A stretch of DNA of 32,151 bases from a virus. Both the position numbers and the translations under genes were made by a program. The notes below the pieces were generated by a model. The model did not search any database. It worked only from the letters and a program-made list of their open reading frames with translations, and was not told the DNA's origin. Positions 1 through 6,984 of this stretch are shown piece by piece; the first letter of the stretch is position 1; each line of letters starts with the position of its first letter. The stretch is taken from positions 1-32,151 of IMG/VR virus record IMGVR_UViG_3300005581_000075. One strand, written 5' to 3'.

Positions 1-104
1 AAAAACTAATTGATCTTGGTCGATATATGACCATAGAAGAAGCGCAGGCGGCGTACACAGCTTTTGCGCAGCATGCATTTGCTGAATACCACGTTCCTGC
101 ATAA
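1..104 (+). CDS. C-terminal end of an AP2/HNH-type phage protein (partial)
   Basis: Only the last 33 codons are in the window; the frame is open from base 3 to the TAA at 102-104. The tail contains LGRYMTIEEAQAAY and ends FAEYHVPA. This follows the pattern of the AP2-type DNA-binding domain at the C-terminus of many phage HNH endonucleases (glycine, aromatic, 'T.EEA..AY', then an aromatic-rich end). The catalytic part would lie off the left edge. Being next to head genes fits a free-standing homing-type endonuclease in the structural cluster. The assignment rests on a short tail, so the family is probable and the function is inferred. Confidence 0.6.
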   Translation, partial: KLIDLGRYMTIEEAQAAYTAFAQHAFAEYHVPA

Positions 105-112
105 GGAGAAAC

Positions 113-343
113 ATGCAAGTAGAGATCAAATTTAAGCGCACCGGTTCACATAGTGTTTACGGCAACTTCGCCGCAGGCGATGTGATGCGGTGTGACGAGG
201 CCCTGGCCGCTTTCTATGTGAAAGACGGTGTTGCCAAGTACGTCAATGCAGAGCGGCCGGACGCCATTGTCCAGGCAGAAAACGCCGCATTGACGCCGCC
301 AATCAATAAGCCAAAACGCACGGCAAAATCAGCATCAGTTTAA
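113..343 (+). CDS. Small head-region protein (76 aa), unknown function
   Basis: The start is supported by a strong AAGGAG four bases before the ATG. The protein is a small, mostly polar domain (residues 1-50, with 'NFAAGDV' and 'YVKDGVAKYV') followed by a basic Ala/Pro/Lys tail. Small proteins of this size lie between major capsid and connector genes in many HK97-type phages; their role is mostly unknown. Its layout (a glycine turn, 'GD/GE' then V, an acidic 'EA' helix, then 'G.A') resembles the N-terminal domains of the next two genes, suggesting they share a fold. No enzyme motif is visible. Confidence 0.75.
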   Translation: MQVEIKFKRTGSHSVYGNFAAGDVMRCDEALAAFYVKDGVAKYVNAERPDAIVQAENAALTPPINKPKRTAKSASV

Positions 344-365
344 AAAGACTGAAAGGTAAAAAATC

Positions 366-2057
366 ATGACCATCCGAATGCTCCACTCTTTCAACGGGCT
401 GTTTACCGGAGAACTGGTTACCGATTTGACATCGGAGGAGGAGTCGCGGCTGGTCGGCCTAGGACTCGCTACCCGTGCCATATCAGGGGATACATCAGAT
501 GTTCCTCCAGCGCCTCGTTCCAGGGTTGCATATTCTGTTGCTGAAATTCAAGACGCGCACGATGAGCTGGTTAGCCTTGGCGGTGGTGCGCTGCACTTTG
601 TCCCTCAAGCGGACTACGTTTGGAAAAGCACAGACCCATCGATCAACATAGACAGCACGTACGTTGATCTTTATTTCAATCGATCAAGGCACAACCTGAC
701 GGCGTGCGCCGATGGTTTTGAGGCGTTTAAGTTTGCCTCCACCGTGGTGGGAAATCAGAACACTTTTGCGCAGCGATGTATTTACGATCCTTGGATCTTC
801 ACGGACAACGACGGCGCACTCGCAGACTCTGGGCCTATTGCATTTAGATTTGATGCGACCACGGCGAGCACGTCAAACCGTCTGCAAATTCACCGTGCGC
901 GTCTTAAGGGTCTGAAGCGCGGCATATCTCTCGGGTCCAGAAGCTATTTTGTTCGGATGTACAACCCACACATTACGCGGTGCCGTCATGCGCTTTATCA
1001 GTCATCGTCGCCTTCTGACTTCGCAGAGATGGTCACAGCTGAAGGCGGTGTATTTGATGACAACTACTCACACCTAACGGACGTCGGCGGCCAAATTTGG
1101 CGTTTCAAGACTTGCAGTTTCGACTACCACACGGGCTACTTGTTCGATCTGTCTGCTGGGGCTAAGGTTTTCGGCGATGACGTTCACGGCGAGTGGAGCT
1201 ACGGCGAAGATGTTGCGGACACCAACTCCCCGATAAGGCTTCAGGGGGCCAACTGCGGCGTTCAGCTTGATGGTGGTTCTGTTTTGGCCTATGTTGGGGC
1301 GGGACAAAACCCCTATTACACCTCGCTTGTCAGCGCAAACAACTCAAGCCAGAAGGTTATTCTGAAGCTGGCCAAGGCTTCTAAGTTGGGGCGGCTTACG
1401 GACACAACAGGATATGACGCGCTCGTCGCCACTTCTGGCGGCGTTAGTTGCAAGGTGGATTTTGAGGTGCAGGCAGACGGTACGGCTGTTAGTGACGTTC
1501 CGACAATGACCCTTGTTGCAGAGGGTGGCGGGGTTATCGGCCAGCTCCGCAACGGCGAAGACGACATTTACAACGAACTCGTTCACCGGATCGCTGTCAC
1601 GGGCTCCGCTGCTGTTTCGAGAGTGACCGCAGATGAAAACGGCGTAACACGCAAAAACAGCAAAAACATGCTGAAGATAACCGGGGTTGGCAAGGTGTTA
1701 ATTGCCTTCCCGCAGACAGACGGGTCTCGTCGGCATGCTTGGTCACTTTTCACAAACCCGGCGTTTGTCACTGGGTCCGTCACTATCAAAGAACGCCAGA
1801 CCGGGTTCTCGCCGAAATTCGACGGCACGACTGTGACCTGGGCGGCAGACACAAGGGGTGCGCAGTACAGCGCAACAACTGTCACCGTATCTGCTGGCGC
1901 TAATGCGTGGACTCGGCAAAGTTGGAAGAGCTGCAACACAGTTTTCTACCCATCGCAGCGGCAAAACGTATCGGGGGCAATCCTGATCGAGATCGACACC
2001 GCGTCAATGTCAGCCGGTGCCTTGTACCTGTCTCACGCCGGATTCGACCTTCTGTAA
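366..2057 (+). CDS. Spike-like protein with beta-helix-like body (563 aa)
   Basis: Residues 1-36 form a short domain beginning MTIRMLHSFNG, 26 of 36 residues identical to the start of the protein at 2172. The body (about 50-420) is rich in short beta-type stretches, Gly, Asn and aromatic residues, with an entry segment ('VAEIQDAHDELVSLGGG') typical of right-handed beta-helix tailspikes and pectate-lyase-fold proteins. The last 140 residues look like a separate beta domain. Such proteins bind or cut surface polysaccharide. No catalytic residues can be assigned by eye. The position is odd: it sits in the head cluster, before the connector gene, not with the tail fibres. A weak AAAGGTAA precedes the start. 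Confidence 0.7.
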   Translation: MTIRMLHSFNGLFTGELVTDLTSEEESRLVGLGLATRAISGDTSDVPPAPRSRVAYSVAEIQDAHDELVSLGGGALHFVPQADYVWKSTDPSINIDSTYVDLYFNRSRHNLTACADGFEAFKFASTVVGNQNTFAQRCIYDPWIFTDNDGALADSGPIAFRFDATTASTSNRLQIHRARLKGLKRGISLGSRSYFVRMYNPHITRCRHALYQSSSPSDFAEMVTAEGGVFDDNYSHLTDVGGQIWRFKTCSFDYHTGYLFDLSAGAKVFGDDVHGEWSYGEDVADTNSPIRLQGANCGVQLDGGSVLAYVGAGQNPYYTSLVSANNSSQKVILKLAKASKLGRLTDTTGYDALVATSGGVSCKVDFEVQADGTAVSDVPTMTLVAEGGGVIGQLRNGEDDIYNELVHRIAVTGSAAVSRVTADENGVTRKNSKNMLKITGVGKVLIAFPQTDGSRRHAWSLFTNPAFVTGSVTIKERQTGFSPKFDGTTVTWAADTRGAQYSATTVTVSAGANAWTRQSWKSCNTVFYPSQRQNVSGAILIEIDTASMSAGALYLSHAGFDLL

Positions 2058-2068
2058 GACAAACCGAG

Positions 2069-2141
2069 TTCAACCAAGCCAGCCAAGTGCGGGCTCTTTT
2101 ACGTCTAAACATCAATGGCCCACAAGATCATCACGCCAGCC
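2069..2141. repeat. 73-bp direct repeat, left copy
   Basis: This 73-bp stretch matches 3573-3645 at 68 of 73 positions; the last 41 bases are identical. It covers a decayed terminator stem, its T-run, the short leader and the first nine codons of the connector gene. The five mismatches all lie in the terminator part, whose stem is broken in this copy. The two copies are 1504 bp apart and bracket the SGNH spike gene. Confidence 0.95.
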
Positions 2142-2156
2142 GCTGGTAATCCGTAA
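2115..2156 (+). pseudogene. Duplicated 5' fragment of the head-tail connector gene
   Basis: The reading frame starts MAHKIITPA, exactly as the connector protein at 3619, then diverges to AGNP and stops: 13 codons plus stop. It is a left-over copy of the connector start, created when the spike cassette was duplicated or inserted. It probably has no function as a peptide, but it is a clear record of recombination at this point. Confidence 0.85.
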
Positions 2157-2171
2157 AGCAAAAGGTAAAAC

Positions 2172-3563
2172 ATGACAATTAAGATGCTTCACTCGTTTAA
2201 CGGTCTAGCGCCCGGACAAATTGTTACGTCCTTGACGCCCACCGAGGAATTGCGGCTTGTTGGCTTAGGCATCGCAACATACGACGCATATGATGCTGTC
2301 GTTCAAGACCCCGACAATCTAGAGGTTTTGACAAAAACTGGTTCAGTTATTGCCAGCTCTCGTATTAACGGTAGGCCGAATAGCACTGGCGCGTCTGCAT
2401 TTACCATGCACGGGTGCTTTCCTAGCCCGGTTAAATTTACGCATGTGCAGCTTGTTTATGAAAGCGTGGCTGCTTTTGCCACAATAAATGCTGTCGTTGC
2501 AGCCAGCGCCGCAAAAAACAATGGTTACACGCCAAAAAATGCGGCTAATGCTGATGTCACATCGGGAACCGTCGTTACATTTGGCACGACGGATCCGAAC
2601 AACTTTACGAATCCAGGCGGCGGGGCGGCCACAAGCGCCATGCCTGCGGCTGTGTCTGGAAGTGATGCTGGCGCGAACGTAATCGCTGGGCGGTTGTTTT
2701 CAGACATTATCAGTTTGCCTGCTTTGGATCGTATCGACGGCGGAACCAATTACCTTGCCATGGTTCGCACGTATGGGGCACTCGGCATACCGGGTTCATC
2801 ACTGCCAACCATCAGCCCAGGATACGCAACGCCAAGCGCCGGGACAGTACAAAGCATTGAGCCTGATTGGTCGGGGGGGTATCAAACCGGTGGCGACTTC
2901 ACTGGCGGCAGTTACTCATCCTACAACCCACCGTCATTTGATTGGATCACGCCCGCAGGTGTAAGGTTTTTCTGTGAATCAGAAGTCAAAACGGTCGCCA
3001 GCTATGGTGACTCAACAATGACCGGCTGGGCAGTTGCACCTAACGATTTTGGTGGATGGATTAACGGTTATGTGCGCAGGGCTGTTAGGCAAATTCTTAA
3101 CAAAGGCAAAAAGGTAACTCACTGGAATAACGCATTCCAAGGGAAGAAAACTGAATTTCTTGAAAACCTTATCAGAGAAGTTCCAATATTAAAACCTGAT
3201 ATTGTCATTTTCCATGGTTGGTCAATAAATGACGGAACCTCGCAAAATGCTTTTGATACAGCATGGCAAAGAGTGACAAAAGCCTGGTCAACATGCGCGA
3301 ATAATAGAATTATGTCTATTGTTTGCACGGCAATGCCAGCAAACATTTCAACTGGCGCAGAAGATGACAGGAGAATAGCGTTTAATGAGAAGATTAGATC
3401 TAGCGGGCAAAGGTACTTTGATGCTGATAGATTGATGAGTAATTTTGCATACCCTGCGAGAATAAAAACATCACTGCAGACCGGAGATGGCACACACCAA
3501 AATAATGCTGGTCACCAGTTTCTTGCCGACAAGCTTGAGGAATACTTGAGTAAGTTGATATAA
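2172..3563 (+). CDS. Spike-like protein with C-terminal SGNH/GDSL esterase domain (463 aa)
   Basis: Residues 1-36 repeat the N-terminal domain of the preceding spike. A Gly/Ala/Ser-rich beta region follows to about 270. Residues 274-463 form an SGNH hydrolase: block I GDS with Ser281 as nucleophile, the 'GWSIND' stretch at 349-354 matching the Gly-x-Asn-Asp block, and 'DGTH' with Asp439 and His442 completing the triad. Phage SGNH domains typically de-acetylate surface or capsular glycans, so the product is likely a receptor-processing enzyme carried on the particle; the substrate is unknown. The DNA from about 3050 is visibly more AT-rich than its neighbours, consistent with recent acquisition of this domain. 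Confidence 0.85.
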   Translation: MTIKMLHSFNGLAPGQIVTSLTPTEELRLVGLGIATYDAYDAVVQDPDNLEVLTKTGSVIASSRINGRPNSTGASAFTMHGCFPSPVKFTHVQLVYESVAAFATINAVVAASAAKNNGYTPKNAANADVTSGTVVTFGTTDPNNFTNPGGGAATSAMPAAVSGSDAGANVIAGRLFSDIISLPALDRIDGGTNYLAMVRTYGALGIPGSSLPTISPGYATPSAGTVQSIEPDWSGGYQTGGDFTGGSYSSYNPPSFDWITPAGVRFFCESEVKTVASYGDSTMTGWAVAPNDFGGWINGYVRRAVRQILNKGKKVTHWNNAFQGKKTEFLENLIREVPILKPDIVIFHGWSINDGTSQNAFDTAWQRVTKAWSTCANNRIMSIVCTAMPANISTGAEDDRRIAFNEKIRSSGQRYFDADRLMSNFAYPARIKTSLQTGDGTHQNNAGHQFLADKLEEYLSKLI

Positions 3564-3572
3564 TTCCGCCGA

Positions 3573-3645
3573 TTCAACCAAGCCCGCCCCGAGCGGGCTT
3601 TTTTACGTCTAAACATCAATGGCCCACAAGATCATCACGCCAGCC
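3573..3645. repeat. 73-bp direct repeat, right copy
   Basis: This is the partner of 2069-2141. It contains the intact terminator after the SGNH spike and the true start of the connector gene, so it is probably the ancestral junction. Confidence 0.95.
3582..3604 (+). terminator. Intrinsic terminator after spike genes
   Basis: Stem GCCCGC/GCGGGC with loop CCCGA is followed by six T. It lies between the SGNH spike and the connector gene, inside what must be one late transcription unit, so late polymerase must be able to read through it. Confidence 0.85.
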
Positions 3646-4173
3646 ACTGCCGTTATCACCACGGCAGACCTGAAGTCATTTCTGCGCGTTGATTCCAGCG
3701 CAGAGGATTCGTTGATTGACGGATTCTTGCTGGCCGCAATGGCGAAGGTCCAGCACGATGCAAACTTGGCTATTGGAGTGCAGACGATTGAGCTTGCCTT
3801 AGATGCCTTCCCTGATGGCGGGATCAGCCTGCCTCTCATCCCAGCAGCGTCAATCACAAGCGTGACCTATGTTGACACGGCTGGAACTACGCAGACGCTT
3901 TCTTCAGCGCTCTACTTCCTAAACGACTACTCGACGCAAGACCATCAAGTGACGCTTGTTTACGGTGCGGAATGGCCCGATACACGCGACACGACGAATG
4001 CCGTGAAGGTTAGGTATGTGGCCGGAAGTGCGACATTGCCAGCATCGGTTAAGGCCGCGCTAATGCTTCTGGTCGGCCATCTCTACGAGAACAGACAAGA
4101 GGCCACAGAGAAGGCGCTGCACAGCCTGCCAATTGGCATCACGGCCTTGCTTGACCCTGGCAAGGTTTATTGA
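3619..4173 (+). CDS. Head-tail connector protein, gp6-like (184 aa)
   Basis: The N-terminal helical part ('LKSFLRVDSSAEDSLIDGFLLAAMAKV') is the hallmark of the HK97 gp6 / phiE125 gp8 connector family: short helix, 'D..AEDSLI', then a helix with regularly spaced Ala. A middle beta region and a C-terminal helix (residues 145-170, ending in 'GHLYENRQE') also fit. The protein forms a ring beneath the portal that joins the head to the tail. Length is normal. The promoter-proximal 27 bases of coding sequence are duplicated upstream at 2115. Confidence 0.9.
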   Translation: MAHKIITPATAVITTADLKSFLRVDSSAEDSLIDGFLLAAMAKVQHDANLAIGVQTIELALDAFPDGGISLPLIPAASITSVTYVDTAGTTQTLSSALYFLNDYSTQDHQVTLVYGAEWPDTRDTTNAVKVRYVAGSATLPASVKAALMLLVGHLYENRQEATEKALHSLPIGITALLDPGKVY

Positions 4174-4175
4174 GA

Positions 4176-4514
4176 ATGAGTGACATCGGCAAGTTCAACC
4201 GCCGCGTGGTCATCCAGGCGCGGTCAGGCGCTGTTGACAGCGTAGGCCAGCCAGTAGAGGACTGGTCAACGTTTGCGACGGTTTGGGCGCAGTTCGTTTT
4301 TACGCCGGGCTCTCGCATCCCCAACATTGAGGGCATTCGAGGTGGCGCTATGTCGTCAAACCCGCCTGCAATATGGCGCGTCAGGTTCAGGACGGATATC
4401 ACAGCGGCCATGCGATTGGTTGACGGATCGACGGTCTACAACATCGAGCAAGTCCTGCCAAACATGGCAAAGAAGGACGTCACAGACTTGGTATGCGAGG
4501 TCATCAATGGGTAA
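4176..4514 (+). CDS. Head closure / head-tail adaptor protein (112 aa)
   Basis: The opening 'MSDIGKFNRRVVIQ', then 'D..GQPVEDWSTFATVWAQ' and a C-terminal 'VDGSTVYNIEQVLPNM' match the SPP1 gp16-type head-tail adaptor family: a small beta-barrel that plugs the connector after DNA packaging. I choose the ATG at 4176, preceded by AAGG at 4162-4165, rather than a TTG two codons upstream. It overlaps the next gene by 8 bases, which fits translational coupling. Confidence 0.88.
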   Translation: MSDIGKFNRRVVIQARSGAVDSVGQPVEDWSTFATVWAQFVFTPGSRIPNIEGIRGGAMSSNPPAIWRVRFRTDITAAMRLVDGSTVYNIEQVLPNMAKKDVTDLVCEVING

Positions 4515-5040
4515 TGCCACGTTCAGCATGGGTCTGAATTTGTCAGACCTTGATGGCTTCATTAACGCATCGAAAGAAAAGATCCAGGCCGCTGTTCGCC
4601 CAGCCGCGCAAGCTGGCGCACAGGTGCTTTACGAAGCAGTTAAGTCAAACGCTGGACGAAACAAGAAAACAGGAAACCTTGAGCGCTCGATTTACCAGAA
4701 GTTCAGCGAGTCCAACAGCTCAGAGCTAAAGGCCACATATCACATCAGCTGGAACCAAACCAAGGCCCCTCACGGATTTTTGCTTGAGTATGGGCACATC
4801 CAGCGATACAAGGTTTACACCGGTTCCGATGGCAAGTGGTACACGGCGGTTCGCAAGGCAATGCAGGGCAAACCAAAGCCAAGCCGAAGGGCTCCTCAGG
4901 CTGTGAAAGATGCCTATTACGTGCCACTGCCAAGCCTTAAATACGTGCCTGCAATCCCCCTTGTTCGTTCCGCTGTTGTGTCCCATGGAGAAAAGGCTGT
5001 TCAGGCCATGAGAGATGAGTTCGCGAGGCGGCTGGCATGA
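4507..5040 (+). CDS. HK97 gp10-like tail-completion/neck protein (177 aa)
   Basis: After a short lead, the protein shows the gp10 pattern: a helix with 'AAQAGAQVLYEAVKSNAG', then 'KTGNLERSIYQK', a conserved 'HGFLLEYGHIQ' and 'VPAIPLVRSAV' before the C-terminal helix. Family members act at the head-tail junction or at the tail terminus. The frame is open further upstream, but that part runs antiparallel to no feature of the family and overlaps the head-closure gene; the ATG at 4507 gives normal length and a short overlap. Confidence 0.88.
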   Translation: MGNATFSMGLNLSDLDGFINASKEKIQAAVRPAAQAGAQVLYEAVKSNAGRNKKTGNLERSIYQKFSESNSSELKATYHISWNQTKAPHGFLLEYGHIQRYKVYTGSDGKWYTAVRKAMQGKPKPSRRAPQAVKDAYYVPLPSLKYVPAIPLVRSAVVSHGEKAVQAMRDEFARRLA

Positions 5041-5393
5041 CTGTTGAGGCTGACATCACAACCGTTCTCAAGACGCAATGCGCTCGGGTGTTCCCTGACT
5101 TTGCGCCGATGAGCACGACTCGTCCCTATGTGACTTACCAAAAAATTGGCGGCAGAGCTATCAACCTTTACGGCAAGGTGGTCCCAGACAAGGCGCTGAG
5201 CATGTACCAGGTCAACGTCTGGGCAGACACCAGGCTGCAGGCCGATGCGCTGTCGTGGTCTATCGACGCGGCCATGAGAACGGCCACCTTGTTCGATGCC
5301 AAACCAGAGACGGACCCTGTATCAGTCTTTGAAGACGATGAACCAAATCTAAGGGGCACTAGGCAGGATTTTGCCGTTGTCCACAACCGATAG
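5037..5393 (+). CDS. Tail completion protein, DUF3168 family (118 aa)
   Basis: The order 'EADITTVLKTQCARVFPD', 'RPYVTYQKIGG', 'YQVNVWADTRLQADALS' and a late 'RGTRQDFAVVH' follows the DUF3168/gp17-like tail-completion family, which caps the tail end that joins the head. It overlaps the previous gene by ATGA, so translation is coupled. Two terminators follow before the major tail gene. Confidence 0.88.
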   Translation: MTVEADITTVLKTQCARVFPDFAPMSTTRPYVTYQKIGGRAINLYGKVVPDKALSMYQVNVWADTRLQADALSWSIDAAMRTATLFDAKPETDPVSVFEDDEPNLRGTRQDFAVVHNR

Positions 5394-5412
5394 GGCCTAG
5401 CCCTTCCACATA

Positions 5413-5442
5413 AGCCGCCACGGGAAACCTGGCGGCTTTTTT
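5413..5442 (+). terminator. Intrinsic terminator before major tail gene
   Basis: An eight-base stem AGCCGCCA/TGGCGGCT with a nine-base loop leads into a run of six T. Confidence 0.9.
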
Positions 5443-5466
5443 GTTGCCCACCTCGGGCATTTAACC

Positions 5467-5487
5467 GCCTCCTTCCGGGGGCTTTTT
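5467..5487 (+). terminator. Second, tandem terminator before major tail gene
   Basis: Stem GCCTCC/GGGGGC (one G-T pair), loop TTCC and five T. It lies 25 bases after the first terminator and 21 bases before the major tail gene start. Confidence 0.65.
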
Positions 5488-5507
5488 CATTTCTGAAAGG
5501 CAATCCC

Positions 5508-6152
5508 ATGGCTTTATATTTTCCCGAGGGAGCAAAGTTCTACTTCTCCCAAACGTTCGCATCGGCAAAAACCATTACCGTCTTGACCAATGCAAATCCC
5601 GCTGTTGCCACCTCTGTGGCCCACGGCTACGCAGACAACGACGAAATCTTGCTGACATCCGGCTGGGAGGACGCCACCGATACGGTGTTCAAGGTTGACC
5701 AATTGACCGCCGACACCTTCTCGCTTCTTGACTTCGACACAAGCAACACCGGTTTTTACGCCGCTGGCACGGGTATTGGAACCGCTCAAAAACTGTCTGC
5801 CTGGACTGAGATTCCTCAAGTCTTGACCATCGCAACCAGCGGTGGCGATCCACGCTACACCGAAGTGAACTTGTTGGCCCGTCGCAATGGTGTTCGCATT
5901 CCTACCGGCTTCAACCCGGCCGACGTGACTTTGACGCTGGCTCACGACCCAGCCAATGCCAACTACAAAACGATGCTGAACATCAGCCGCACCAGCACGA
6001 AGGTCGCGTTCAAGCTGGCGCTCGCCAGTGGTGCCACTTCTTACGGTTACGGCTACATGGCAGTGTCGGACGTTCCGCAGATGAACGCCAACCAGGTCAA
6101 TCAAGTGACCGCTGCATTCTCGATGCTCGGACGTACGATCAGCTACTCCTAA
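5508..6152 (+). CDS. Major tail (tube) protein (214 aa)
   Basis: Position, size and composition fit the major tail tube protein of a siphovirus: a beta-rich, Thr/Ala/Ser-rich protein directly after tail-completion genes and directly before the assembly chaperone. Residues 25-75 ('VATSVAHGYADNDEILLTSG', then 'FSLLDFDTSNTGFY') form an inserted beta domain of a kind often seen in tail tube proteins. The start has AAGG eight bases upstream. It is isolated by terminators on both sides, as expected for a gene needing high output. Confidence 0.85.
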   Translation: MALYFPEGAKFYFSQTFASAKTITVLTNANPAVATSVAHGYADNDEILLTSGWEDATDTVFKVDQLTADTFSLLDFDTSNTGFYAAGTGIGTAQKLSAWTEIPQVLTIATSGGDPRYTEVNLLARRNGVRIPTGFNPADVTLTLAHDPANANYKTMLNISRTSTKVAFKLALASGATSYGYGYMAVSDVPQMNANQVNQVTAAFSMLGRTISYS

Positions 6153-6174
6153 TTAACTGCCTAGCAGTTGCCAT

Positions 6175-6198
6175 GCCCGCCGCAGCGCGGGCTTTTTT
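6175..6198 (+). terminator. Intrinsic terminator after major tail gene
   Basis: Stem GCCCGC/GCGGGC with a six-base loop and six T. Confidence 0.9.
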
Positions 6199-6200
6199 AC

Positions 6201-6234
6201 GCCTGCGGGTAGCTCCCGAGTCCAGGCGCTTTTT
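6201..6234 (+). terminator. Tandem hairpin before tail assembly chaperone
   Basis: GCCTG pairs with CAGGC and an inner CGGG pairs with CCCG; five T follow after two bases. It is weaker than the terminator just upstream. Confidence 0.5.
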
Positions 6235-6254
6235 CATTACAAGGACAAAACATC

Positions 6255-6638
6255 ATGGCAAAGGTAACGCTCGGGAATCGCCCGACAGAATTCAAACACA
6301 CGGTGAAATTTCAGATGCTGGACGGCACAAACGCTTCGATCCAGGTCAAATACAAGTACATTACCAGGCAAGAGGCCGCAAAGCTGCAAGACGAACTACG
6401 CGCCAAGGCTAAGGCCAGAGTCTTTGATATTGGCGAAGACAAAACATTGTCAGAGCTGATTGAAATGGCTGACGAGTCAACCGTTGACGGCTTGATGAAT
6501 TGCGTCATCGGTTGGGATCTGGACGAGCCATTCACGCGTGATAACGTTGAGACTCTGTGCAATGAGTTCCCGGCAGCCGCAGAGGCAATCCGCGACTCGT
6601 ACTGGGCCGCGGTATTGAATGGCCGACTGGGAAACTGA
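6255..6638 (+). CDS. Tail assembly chaperone, G-like short form (127 aa)
   Basis: This small acidic, mostly helical protein ('RQEAAKLQDELRAKAKARVFD', then an Asp/Glu-rich helix and a closing 'WAAVLNGRLGN') fits the phage tail assembly chaperone family, which coats the tape measure before tube polymerisation. It lies exactly between major tail and tape measure genes. Its last two sense codons form a slippery heptamer, so it is also made as a longer fusion (next entry). Confidence 0.88.
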   Translation: MAKVTLGNRPTEFKHTVKFQMLDGTNASIQVKYKYITRQEAAKLQDELRAKAKARVFDIGEDKTLSELIEMADESTVDGLMNCVIGWDLDEPFTRDNVETLCNEFPAAAEAIRDSYWAAVLNGRLGN

Positions 6639-6952
6639 AAGCCTGCGTCGAGGCGCTCTACTCTAGTTCGTCGCAGGCTTCAAAACCATTTAACGCTTTT
6701 GATATATCCGGGCTTGTTAAACCAAAAGATGTAGAAGTCTGGCCCGAAAACGTCCAGGCTTTTACGTTGTTTACAAGAGTTGGCACACAGTGGCGCGTCG
6801 GCATGAATGGCGCTACCGGCCTGGACTACTGCGCTCTATACCCACTCCTGGACAGAGCAGCTAAAGACGACGAGGAATGGCAGCAGCTATTCGATGACAT
6901 CCAAGTGATGGAATCGGCGGCGCTTTCCATAATGTCGAGTAAAAACCAGTAG
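6255..6952 (+). CDS. Tail assembly chaperone GT-like fusion made by -1 frameshift (about 232 aa)
   Basis: The -1 frame is open from before the G stop to the TAG at 6950-6952 and has no ATG. Read through the slip, the extension begins LKACVEALYSSSS and carries a DUF1799-like domain: 'VEVWPENVQAF', 'GTQWRVGMNGATGLDY', 'LFDDIQVMESAAL'. DUF1799 proteins occupy the lambda T position in many phages. The fused form would be join(6255..6635,6635..6952). In lambda the GT protein binds both the tape measure and the tube protein, and the G:GT ratio is critical. Evidence is the phase of the heptamer, the open frame and the missing start codon. Confidence 0.85.
6629..6635 (+). promoter_or_regulatory. Slippery heptamer GGGAAAC for -1 ribosomal frameshift
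   Basis: The heptamer is in the correct X-XXY-YYZ phase (G GGA AAC) and is followed at once by the zero-frame stop TGA. The lambda site is the closely similar GGGAAAG. A GC-rich segment follows, but I do not see a single obvious stimulating hairpin. Confidence 0.85.
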
Positions 6953-6972
6953 GCCCATTGGGGCCTATTTTT
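6950..6972 (+). terminator. Terminator between chaperone and tape measure genes
   Basis: Stem TAGGCCC/GGGCCTA (7 bp), loop ATTG, then five T. The stem starts on the stop codon of the GT frame. Confidence 0.8.
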
Positions 6973-6984
6973 ATTGGGGCTTCA

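Noticed and set aside
4273-4506. Upstream extension of the gp10-like gene
   Set aside because: It lies in another frame of the head closure gene and is Arg/Ser-rich; the ATG at 4507 gives the family length.
5514-6104. Long minus-strand frame opposite the major tail gene
   Set aside because: It is antisense to a well-supported structural gene, lacks a ribosome-binding site and reads as low-complexity Val/Gly/Arg sequence.
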